From Pseudoalteromonas sp. UG3-2 (GTDB lineage Bacteria; Pseudomonadota; Gammaproteobacteria; Enterobacterales; Alteromonadaceae), in NCBI RefSeq assembly GCF_037120705.1, contig NZ_JAWLJU010000002.1, positions 682,001 through 746,000 on the forward strand: DNA of 64,000 nucleotides, in the 5' to 3' direction. The notes beneath the pieces are model-generated. The model worked only from the letters and a program-made list of their open reading frames with translations. It was not told the origin of the DNA and searched no databases. This document shows, piece after piece, positions 57,609-64,000 of this stretch (position 1 is its first letter; every line of letters starts with the position of its first letter). A program made the translations under genes and the position numbers.

Positions 57609-58255
57609 TAAGATACCCGAACTTGATGGCTGCTCAGCAAACGTTCAACCAGCGTAATGCTTTGCGCTAATACTTGCTCTTGACTTTGGCTGGCATCAAT
57701 AACACAAAAACGTTCAGGCTCACGCTCGGCTTGTTGTAAATAACCCGTTCTGGCTCGCTCTAAAAACTGCAGCTTTTCATCCTCAAGGCGGTCAAGGCCT
57801 TCGCCGCGCGATTTCACACGTTTTAAGCCTTCTTGTGGGTCTAAATCTAAAATCAGGTTCATGTCTGCTTTAAAGCCACCGAGTACTAAATCATTAATAG
57901 TTTTAATGGTATTGTAATCAAGGCCTCGAGCGTAATGTTGAAAGCTAAAGGTGGCGGCATCAAAGCGGTCAGATATCACCACTTTTCCGGCTTGCAGTGC
58001 TGGGATGATTTTTTCTTGAACGTGTTGCGCTCGCGCCGCACCAAACAACATCAGCTCTGTTATGTCTGTCATTTCGGGAGTTGAGGGATCTAAAATTACG
58101 TCACGGATTTTTTCAGAAATGACCGTGCCACCCGGTTCCCGCGTCATCACCACCTCAACACCTAGCCCTTTTAGGTGTGCTTCTATTCCCTTGATAACGG
58201 TTGTTTTGCCTGCGCCATTACTGCCATCGCAGGCTAACATAAAGCCTTTGTTCAT
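57608..58255 (-). CDS. tmk: Thymidylate kinase
   Basis: Phosphorylates dTMP to dTDP. It has 215 residues, with P-loop DGSNGAGKTT, the DR(Y/F/H) motif as ISDRFDAATF, TREPGGTVISEKIR and LID segment KSRGEGLDRLE. First gene of tmk-holB-pilZ-tatD-phoD-like; pabC and mltG, usually just upstream, are absent. The ribosome binding site is weak. A five-codon ATG AGT AAA TCA CAG TAA frame ends one base into the tmk start (TAATG) and might couple translation. Confidence 0.94.
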   Translation of the reverse strand: MNKGFMLACDGSNGAGKTTVIKGIEAHLKGLGVEVVMTREPGGTVISEKIRDVILDPSTPEMTDITELMLFGAARAQHVQEKIIPALQAGKVVISDRFDAATFSFQHYARGLDYNTIKTINDLVLGGFKADMNLILDLDPQEGLKRVKSRGEGLDRLEDEKLQFLERARTGYLQQAEREPERFCVIDASQSQEQVLAQSITLVERLLSSHQVRVS

Positions 58256-58508
58256 TACTGTGATTTACTCATATTCTATTATTGCGACCATTTTATCTTG
58301 TTTTTGTTATTTATTCAGTAGTGATATTAACCCAAGTGTTACCGCTCTAATGAAAGCAAGATTTAACAAGCAAATCACAGACACCCACTTCAAATTAGTA
58401 CATTCCTAAATCAACTGTTTAAACTGGCGGGGTTAAAATGGGTGTCATCGATGTTCTTCTATTGCTATTTTTGCTGTTTTTTAATGATTTGCTATCGCTG
58501 CGCGCCCA

Positions 58509-59438
58509 CTAGCGTTTTGCTTGTACTATCCATGCATAAACCTTCTCGTTTATTTCGGGCATTATTGGCTCACTGCATGAATTGGCATAGCTCATTATGG
58601 TCGCTTCTTCGCGTTGCAATCTCAAGGTGTGATCCATATCTTCAATAATGTGCGTTTCAGTTTGGCTTGGTGATATTTTTGAAATTAACAGGGTATCATC
58701 TGGATGGCACTGAAAGTCTTTGCTCCCGCCAATGGCTAATATCGGATGCTGAGTTTTCTGCAAGAAGGATTTAACGTCGTAATTAAATGTCTCCCGATAA
58801 AACTTGGTACTCACCCGATTAAACGCCACCCATATGCGCTTGGCTTTGGTGGTTTCAACCTTATGCCTGAGCTTTTTCATCGTCTCTAGTGGGTCTTTGG
58901 TATACAAAAACAGCCGGACCATCTTTCCTTTTAGTCCCGTAATTTTATTTAAATCGCGATTTAATATCTCAGCATTTTTGACGCCGTCTTCTTCAAAGCT
59001 CCTAAGGCTGGCACATAACATAATTATACCAGCAAGCTCTGGCCTTGTTGCTGCGATTTCAGGCGCCAAGACTGCGCCCTCACTGTGGCCAAGAAGGTAA
59101 ATTTCGCTTGAGTTAATTACATCGCTTTGGTTGCTGATAAAATCAATGGCCGCAGATGCGTCTGCAACCATGTCAGACAAACCAGCCACGTTAAAGTTGC
59201 CCTCGCTGTTACCACACCCTCTTTTATCATAACGAAAAGAAGCAATGCCTTTATCTGCTAGATACTCAGCTAGGTATTTAAAAATTTCAGTATTAAAACC
59301 AGAGATGTTGCCATCGCGATCTTGCGCGCCACTGCCATGAACCATAATTACACACGGCGGCGGAGCCTCACATTGAGGCCTAGTAAGCGTGCCCACCAAA
59401 GTAATTTTATCTGATTGGAAAGTGACTTCTGATTGCAA
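58509..59438 (-). CDS. Alpha/beta hydrolase (S9/dienelactone hydrolase-like)
   Basis: Serine hydrolase of 309 residues: oxyanion-region MVHGSGAQDRDG at 33-44, nucleophile Ser119 in LLGHSEGAVLAPEI, FRYDKRGCGNSEG at 68-80, the acid in IGGSKDFQC, and final His in EDMDHTLR. No signal peptide, so cytoplasmic. It sits between tmk and the integron-like cassettes on the same strand. Substrate unknown; it resembles proteins described as alpha/beta fold hydrolases next to peptidases. Confidence 0.82.
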   Translation of the reverse strand: MQSEVTFQSDKITLVGTLTRPQCEAPPPCVIMVHGSGAQDRDGNISGFNTEIFKYLAEYLADKGIASFRYDKRGCGNSEGNFNVAGLSDMVADASAAIDFISNQSDVINSSEIYLLGHSEGAVLAPEIAATRPELAGIIMLCASLRSFEEDGVKNAEILNRDLNKITGLKGKMVRLFLYTKDPLETMKKLRHKVETTKAKRIWVAFNRVSTKFYRETFNYDVKSFLQKTQHPILAIGGSKDFQCHPDDTLLISKISPSQTETHIIEDMDHTLRLQREEATIMSYANSCSEPIMPEINEKVYAWIVQAKR

Positions 59439-59843
59439 AATAAATTCCTTTTTTACATCAACATAATGATTTGGCTTAGCTTAACGTAAAGCAACCAAGA
59501 GCTCAGGTCAACGGCACTGAAGCCTTTAATTAGCTAATGCAATTATGCAAAACCATTTGTCCTTGCTGCCAACACCCCATTCAGTTTATGGGCATTCGGG
59601 CCCGAACGATAAGCCATAAAACAAGTTCCTCAACTGGGTCACCTTAACCTTTTGACACAAATAAAGAGTAACAGGAGAGATAAAACTTAAGAAACTGACT
59701 AAATTGAAGATTTTAATTAGCGTAATAAGCTAAGGCCTGACTGCGCCCAGTTAAAATGAGAGTGACCGCCAATCACTCACCACACCCTCGACTTTTACAT
59801 CGCTATTTTCTATATAGAAGCATCACAGAACGACGCAGGGCTT
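59439..59843. other. Intergenic region downstream of the cassette cluster
   Basis: No gene supported. It holds a 12-bp perfect palindrome TTCGGGCCCGAA at 59594-59605 and is otherwise unremarkable; it should contain the promoter of the hydrolase gene. Confidence 0.5.
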
Positions 59844-59898
59844 GTTCAACACTTGGATAAGGTCGCGGCTTCGCGCGACCTATCCTTATTTGTTAGGC
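59844..59898 (-). repeat. Integron attC site, 55 bp
   Basis: On the minus strand GCCTAAC (59898-59892, fits RYYYAAC) opens and GTTGAAC (59850-59844, fits GTTRRRY) closes a self-complementary element. GGATAAGGTCGCG (59855-59867) pairs with CGCGACCTATCC (59874-59885) through 12 bp with one bulged A, the extrahelical base typical of attC. It begins 4 bases after the stop of the nuclease-like gene, exactly where a cassette attC belongs. Confidence 0.8.
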
Positions 59899-59902
59899 GA
59901 AT

Positions 59903-61102
59903 TTACGTCTCTCCAAATAAGTATGCTAAAATCTCCCAAAGCTCAAAGAGATGCGTATGATCTTTCTCTTCGTTAAAAAAATCAAAACCATTACACTCTG
60001 AATATATTAGCTTTTTGACATAAGTACCAAACTCTCCCCATACATTACATTTAATTGCGTCAACCATTAAACTAGGGTTATATACTTCCTCAAACTGTTC
60101 GAGTGTCAACATTCCTTCTAGCTCCACGTGATAAAACTTATTCAAGAAATCCACACCATCAGATACAATTTCGTCGAAGTGACTTTGTAGATGGTAATCA
60201 CTTTCTCTGTGTAAATCATAAAGTGATTGAGATAGAGGAGAGTTCCTATTATAAATTGTTTCTATATCCATTAGTTCAAATGGGTTGAGAAGTGATATTT
60301 TTATATAGTACTTAGCTATAGGTCCAACCTCATCACCGAATTCGTTATTTCTATATAGTACGCAGAATCCATCAGAGTTTAATCTATTTGCTTTCTCTAA
60401 TATCATATCCTCTGCAATTTTATAAATATGCTCTATGTTTTGATTTGCTTTTTTACTCATTGACTCTGTTTGATAGAGAGGTAAACAAATCGTTGAAAAT
60501 GAACGTTTAGTCAAACGTTCTTCATTTTTAACAATCAAATTGATAGGATTAAAGATATCTAGCCTTCTATTTAATCTAGAGCCACAAACTTTTAAACACA
60601 GAACCCTAACACCAAAGAAGCTGATTAGTTGTAAAACTGCATGTGATAAAAGAGTACCAAAACTTTCAGAGATAATAACTATTGATATTTCTCTATTATT
60701 AATATGAGGTAAGTGGTTTTTCAACTCAAAAATATAAGCGAGTATTTCGGTTATGGCTTCTCGCTCTGTTTTTACACCTACTTTAAGCTCAAAAACATAA
60801 AAATTTCTCTCATAATCATGGATTAAAAAGTCTGGAAAAAGCCTTTCATTTCGATTCAAAGAAATGTTCTTAGGATTTTCATCTCCAATGATCTCGTACT
60901 CTTCATTTTTAAGTCTTCTATAAATATGCAGGACGGAGTCAGTATAACGTTGTTTAATTGACGTCTCTATAGAGAATGCATCTTCAGCATAAAGATTTAC
61001 TTTTGCCATTAGTCTATAATATCCAATCCCTTTAATAAGCTCGCAAAAACGTCCTTGACAAAGTGCATTGTATATTTCTGCTTGCAAGTCTTTTTCTAAC
61101 AT
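59903..61102 (-). CDS. PD-(D/E)XK nuclease-like protein, integron cassette gene
   Basis: Protein of 399 residues, not matched to a named family. A PD-(D/E)XK core is readable: Pro90-Asp91 in LFPDFLIHDY, Glu105 and Lys107 in VFELKVG, then a helix with conserved glutamates (EREAITEILAYIF). The C-terminal two thirds have no recognised domain. The gene is A+T rich with codon use unlike its neighbours, begins 23 bases after one attC and ends 4 bases before another. A restriction or phage-defence role would suit such cassettes but is not shown. Confidence 0.75.
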   Translation of the reverse strand: MLEKDLQAEIYNALCQGRFCELIKGIGYYRLMAKVNLYAEDAFSIETSIKQRYTDSVLHIYRRLKNEEYEIIGDENPKNISLNRNERLFPDFLIHDYERNFYVFELKVGVKTEREAITEILAYIFELKNHLPHINNREISIVIISESFGTLLSHAVLQLISFFGVRVLCLKVCGSRLNRRLDIFNPINLIVKNEERLTKRSFSTICLPLYQTESMSKKANQNIEHIYKIAEDMILEKANRLNSDGFCVLYRNNEFGDEVGPIAKYYIKISLLNPFELMDIETIYNRNSPLSQSLYDLHRESDYHLQSHFDEIVSDGVDFLNKFYHVELEGMLTLEQFEEVYNPSLMVDAIKCNVWGEFGTYVKKLIYSECNGFDFFNEEKDHTHLFELWEILAYLFGET

Positions 61103-61124
61103 AAATACTACCTTGATACTTTTC

Positions 61125-61182
61125 GCCTAACGCTTAAAGCAGCGGCGCGTATTACGCGTCCGACTGACTTTTCTTGTTAGCA
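61125..61182 (-). repeat. Integron attC site, 58 bp
   Basis: The conserved recombination box GTTAGGC (minus strand, 61131-61125) fits GTTRRRY; the opposite box TGCTAAC (61182-61176) is degenerate. Between them AAAGCAG-CGG-CGCG pairs with CGCG-TCCG-ACTGACTTT, leaving extrahelical T and A bases. The preceding gene ends inside the element (stop at 61152), as is common in cassettes. The next cassette gene starts 23 bases after GTTAGGC. Confidence 0.8.
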
Positions 61183-61613
61183 TTTTCTAAGGCGTGATTA
61201 GTTAAACGATCAAAAAGTTCTTTCTTCTGATCATTTGTGCCAAATCGACTTGTATGCGGAATATAAGAAAGAGCCCTGAATAGGTAATAGATTGCCACTA
61301 AGTAACCGACCATAGAAACCACATGTAAGAGTGGCGAGACCAGCAGTGATATTACTATTAATATCATTGCTTTAATGAAGTAATGCAATCCACCATAAAT
61401 TGCAATTTGCCTGCATTTTACTTCCAATTCATAATTGTCATATACAGATGCAGCCAAAGAGAACCACATTGCAGTTTTCTTATCACCACTCAGCCTCCTT
61501 GATGTAGAAAGTACGACCCTTTGGCCACCTTCTATTAAGATCCAAAAAAGAGCAGATCCTAATGCACCTTGGACTATAACGGGCCATTTCAGTATCTCGT
61601 TAATTATTTCCAT
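61152..61613 (-). CDS. Small multi-span membrane protein, integron cassette gene
   Basis: Protein of 153 residues. MEIINEILKWP at 61613 is taken as the start because GGA lies 6 bases before it; an ATG 15 bases upstream lacks one. There are three likely membrane segments (about 12-30, 70-90, 94-112), with soluble, charged parts between them and a Lys/Asn/Ser-rich tail. No family is recognised. Its last codons lie in the attC site, and its A+T content matches the other cassette gene. Confidence 0.65.
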   Translation of the reverse strand: MEIINEILKWPVIVQGALGSALFWILIEGGQRVVLSTSRRLSGDKKTAMWFSLAASVYDNYELEVKCRQIAIYGGLHYFIKAMILIVISLLVSPLLHVVSMVGYLVAIYYLFRALSYIPHTSRFGTNDQKKELFDRLTNHALENANKKSQSDA

Positions 61614-62164
61614 TTTCAATCCATTCAAAAAAGAGTCTCATATAGCTGCAGATGCTAACAGTGTATTGGCGTGAACGCAGAAATATCTAGATTGATGAAA
61701 TGGTTCATTTCATTCCGCCAAGCTCTTGTAATTATATTTATAACAACAACTTACCACTAAATGTATTGGCGCTCAAGTAACGGTCAGCTGGAGAAAGCGA
61801 GACCAGAGATATTCGTGACCCTAAAATCTCGTTATGCAATATAGCTAAGTTTATATATTTCATAGACTTAATAAGTGAAATTAGATAATCGAGACGATAA
61901 AAAATGCTAAAAGCGAGAAATACGGCTGGCAATTTCTTCAACTTCACTTATAACTGTATACATGCACAGTAAATTAAAACCAGATTATGTCAGCCTAACA
62001 TTTTAGACCATGTACGAGCTGAGCTCAGGTATGTGAAAGCTAGCACCTACTAGAAACAGATGACATTTGCATAAATAAAAAGCAGATAGCTAACTATGGA
62101 GAGTTTATTGAGTTAAAAGAAGCACTAAGCCAGAAGCACGCAATGCTTAGCGAACAGACAAAGA
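61614..62164. other. A+T-rich region upstream of the cassettes, possible cassette debris
   Basis: No well-supported gene. It contains a GTG-started 69-codon frame at 61738-61947 (minus) without good support, a 10-bp direct repeat TGTATTGGCG at 61662 and 61762 (exactly 100 bp apart), a hairpin ATGAAATG-GTT-CATTTCAT at 61695-61713, and attC-like words GTTAGCA (61659-61653, minus) and GTTAGGC (61998-61992, minus) without the matching palindromes. Confidence 0.5.
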
Positions 62165-62182
62165 GCACACCCTAAGGTGTGC
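62165..62182 (-). terminator. Terminator of ohr
   Basis: GCACACC-CTAA-GGTGTGC, followed on the minus strand by TCTTTGTCT, 13 bases past the ohr stop. Confidence 0.6.
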
Positions 62183-62195
62183 CCTGCTAGAAAAA

Positions 62196-62624
62196 TTAAA
62201 TCACCGAAAGCTCAACTTTGATGTTGCCACGAGTAGCATTTGAATAAGGGCACACTTCATGGGCCTTTTCGACCAGTGATTGCGCGGTTTCTTTGTCCAT
62301 ATCGCCCATAGCCACGGCAAGTTTTACTGCTAAGCCAAAGCCCCCGTCGGTTGGGCCAATGGATACTTCTGAATCAATGTGCGTCTCTTCTGGCAAGTCG
62401 ACTTTGGCTTTGCCAGCAACCAATTTTAAGGCACCAATAAAACAAGCCGCATAGCCTGCTGCGAATAACTGCTCAGGGTTAGTGCCTGGGCCATCGTCAC
62501 CACCTAGGCCTTTGGGTGTCGATAAAGACACATCTAAACGTCCATCATCAGACTGAGCTGTGCCACTACGGCCACCGGTTGCTTTTGCTTTGGCCGTGTA
62601 CGCGATACTTTGTAGTTCTTGCAT
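62196..62624 (-). CDS. ohr: Organic hydroperoxide resistance protein (Ohr/OsmC family)
   Basis: Thiol peroxidase that reduces organic hydroperoxides with lipoyl-linked electrons. It has 142 residues; the start MQELQSIAYTAKAKA at 62624 has AGGAG five bases before it, whereas the frame runs open further upstream through the operators. The two redox cysteines are Cys61 in YAACFIGAL and Cys125 in HEVCPYSNATRGN, the Ohr pattern. Divergent from its repressor gene. Confidence 0.94.
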   Translation of the reverse strand: MQELQSIAYTAKAKATGGRSGTAQSDDGRLDVSLSTPKGLGGDDGPGTNPEQLFAAGYAACFIGALKLVAGKAKVDLPEETHIDSEVSIGPTDGGFGLAVKLAVAMGDMDKETAQSLVEKAHEVCPYSNATRGNIKVELSVI

Positions 62625-62681
62625 AAAGACTCCTGTTTGAGTGTTAAGTTGCCTGCTGAAATACCTACAAGCACAAGCAAT

Positions 62682-62743
62682 TAGTTTGCATGCAAAATAA
62701 TAAACCATTTTATGTAAATTGCAAATAGTTTGCACACAAACTA
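62682..62743. promoter_or_regulatory. Two OhrR-type operators
   Basis: TAGTTTGCATGCAAAATA (62682-62699) and TAGTTTGCACACAAACTA (62726-62743, a perfect inverted repeat) share TAGTTTGCA-n2-CAAA-n-TA and are 44 bp apart in the ohr-ohrR divergent region. Binding by the neighbouring MarR-type repressor is inference from position. Confidence 0.75.
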
Positions 62744-62779
62744 AAATGCACACATACGTTATTAGCGAACATAATTAAG

Positions 62780-63226
62780 ATGAAGTACCCGCAACTCAAA
62801 TTAGATAATCAAATTTGTCACCGCCTCTACATGGCGTCTAATGGCATTGCCCGCGCTTATCGGCAATGGTTAGACGAGCTGGAATTAACCTACCCACAAT
62901 ATGTCGTCATGATGGCGCTGTGGGAAAAAGACAACATTAGTATTGCTGAGTTGCTCGACAAAACACACATCGATGGCGGTGCCATGACGCAAATTTTAAA
63001 AAAGATGAGTGATAAACACTTGCTCAGTATCGTAAAGAGTGAGCAAGATAAGCGTAAGCGCGTGTTGAAGTTACAACCGAAAGGCACAGAGTTACAGCAT
63101 CAAGCAGCGATGATCCCAGAGCAGATCCGCTGTCACTTTCCGAGCATTACTGAAACCGAAGCACATACGTTGATAAGTTTATTGGATAAAATAAACAATG
63201 ATATCTCGCTCAAAAGCAATGATTAA
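62780..63226 (+). CDS. ohrR: MarR-family organic peroxide sensor OhrR
   Basis: Repressor of 148 residues. The peroxidatic cysteine is Cys13 in LDNQICHRLYMAS, the place used by OhrR proteins, and a second cysteine near 117 (IRCHF) suggests a two-cysteine type. The winged helix is typical (YPQYVVMMALWE and ISIAELLDKTHIDGGAMTQILKKM). Oxidation would release DNA and induce ohr. It is divergent from ohr with two operators between. Confidence 0.92.
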   Translation: MKYPQLKLDNQICHRLYMASNGIARAYRQWLDELELTYPQYVVMMALWEKDNISIAELLDKTHIDGGAMTQILKKMSDKHLLSIVKSEQDKRKRVLKLQPKGTELQHQAAMIPEQIRCHFPSITETEAHTLISLLDKINNDISLKSND

Positions 63227-63486
63227 CACAGCTTTATTCGCTTTAGAATGCCAGGGGTGAGCAGAAAAGCTATTGGAGTTAATTGCAACAGCTGCAACCA
63301 TGTAGTCCTAGTTACAAAATTAGTCACTCCAATCACTTGAGTAAATAGCTTGGCCCATAGGCAGAGGCTATTTGTTGGCCATTTAACCACCCCTTTGGTG
63401 TTTTCAGTTTGCACCCTACTCGCTCTGTGCGACAATGCTCTCTAATAAATAGGTACTTTTTGCAAAACTAGCAGGTATTGGGCTCA

Positions 63487-64000
63487 ATGGCTGAACATAA
63501 CGAACAATCACTTCAACCTACGATATATTGGCACGACTTTGAAAGCTTTGGCGCCACGCCACAAAAAGACCGACCCAGCCAGTTTGCCGGGATCCGCACC
63601 GATTTAGATTTAAATATTATCGGCGAGCCCTTGATTGAGTACTGCCAGCCAGCGCCAGACTATCTGCCTCAGCCTCAGGCCTGCTTAGTGACCGGGATCA
63701 CGCCGCAAATGGCTTTGCAGAAAGGTTTAAATGAAGCGGAGTTTATGGCCAAAATCCATAATGAATTTGCTCAGCCACAAACCTGTGTGGCCGGTTATAA
63801 CAGCATTCGTTTTGACGATGAATTAACCCGCTATAGTCTTTATCGTAATTTTTACGACCCTTATGAGCGCGAGTGGCAAAATGGTAACAGCCGTTGGGAC
63901 ATTATTGATTTAGTGCGGGCGTGTTATGCCTTACGCCCAGATGGCATCGAGTGGCCACTGCGTGAAGATGGCAACCCAAGCTTTAAGCTTGAACATTTAA
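63487..64000 (+). CDS. sbcB: Exonuclease I, N-terminal part, cut by window edge
   Basis: Single-strand DNA 3'-5' exonuclease of recombination and mismatch repair. The 171 visible residues start MAEHNEQSLQPTIYWHDFESFG, with DEDD motif I (Asp-Phe-Glu) in HDFESFGATP, motif II region VAGYNSIRFDDE, and SRWDIIDLVRACYALRPDGIEWP characteristic of SbcB. The remaining roughly 300 residues lie beyond the window. Confidence 0.93.
   Translation, partial: MAEHNEQSLQPTIYWHDFESFGATPQKDRPSQFAGIRTDLDLNIIGEPLIEYCQPAPDYLPQPQACLVTGITPQMALQKGLNEAEFMAKIHNEFAQPQTCVAGYNSIRFDDELTRYSLYRNFYDPYEREWQNGNSRWDIIDLVRACYALRPDGIEWPLREDGNPSFKLEHL

Noticed and set aside
61738..61947. Minus-strand 69-codon frame with GTG start
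   Set aside because: Weak start context, no recognisable domain and atypical composition; kept only in the region description.
61992..61998. GTTAGGC (minus strand) as the end of a third attC site
   Set aside because: No partner RYYYAAC box or palindromic arms within 60-150 bases upstream.
63223..63435. Minus-strand 70-codon frame overlapping the end of ohrR
   Set aside because: No domain, no ribosome binding site; the interval is better read as the sbcB promoter region.
1..64000. rRNA, tRNA genes, IS elements or prophage
   Set aside because: No cloverleaf-like sequence, no rRNA, no transposase or phage structural gene was recognised in either strand.

Overview
The window looks like chromosomal DNA of a marine gammaproteobacterium of the Alteromonadales type (Shewanella, Pseudoalteromonas and Colwellia relatives). 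This rests on the protein flavour and on synteny blocks typical of the class: sppA-ansA, thrS-infC-rpmI-rplT, tmk-holB-pilZ-tatD, a PykA-type pyruvate kinase and, at the right edge, sbcB. No species can be named from the sequence alone. Most of the window is ordinary housekeeping DNA of moderate G+C. The stretch from about 59.8 to 62.1 kb is clearly more A+T rich and carries signs of horizontal transfer.

Layout. 0-9.6 kb: fadH (cut by the left edge), sppA, ansA, gnd, pykA and a LytS/LytTR two-component pair. 9.7-15.5 kb: SulP anion transporter, Lrp-type regulator, a YcbL-like metallohydrolase overlapping an M14 carboxypeptidase, and a short-chain dehydrogenase. 15.5-18.9 kb: translation operon thrS-infC-rpmI-rplT, with the unusual ATT start of infC and a hairpin ahead of rpmI. 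19.1-31.4 kb: EEP-family hydrolase, DUF3010 protein, ABC exporter, a TetR regulator divergent from an AcrAB-type RND pump with three evenly spaced operators between them, an alcohol dehydrogenase, an acyl-CoA ligase and a small membrane protein.

31.5-41.8 kb: a six-gene minus-strand operon (HlyD-type adaptor, MacB/LolD-like ATPase, two FtsX-type permeases, NtrC-type regulator, sensor kinase). It is preceded by a sigma-54 promoter and GGACAG repeats, so it probably controls itself. Then come prpE and a GntR/FCD regulator. 41.9-48.1 kb: a hydroxyproline catabolic cluster (ketoglutarate semialdehyde dehydrogenase, 4-hydroxyproline epimerase, pyrroline-4-hydroxy-2-carboxylate deaminase; divergently a D-amino-acid dehydrogenase and an Xaa-Pro peptidase) with a perfect palindrome in the divergent promoter region. 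Together the genes would convert Xaa-Pro/Hyp peptides to 2-oxoglutarate.

48.2-58.3 kb: a 1228-residue beta-propeller hybrid-sensor-like kinase, a secreted NPP1/necrosis-inducing-like protein, a 12-copy GGACACCCACC repeat array with segmental duplication, a PhoD-like phosphatase and the tatD-pilZ-holB-tmk operon. 58.5-62.1 kb: an alpha/beta hydrolase, then two unrelated A+T-rich genes, each followed by a structure matching an integron attC site. No integrase is in the window, so this is a candidate integron-less cassette cluster (CALIN). 62.2-64 kb: an ohr/ohrR pair with two matching operators, and the start of sbcB.
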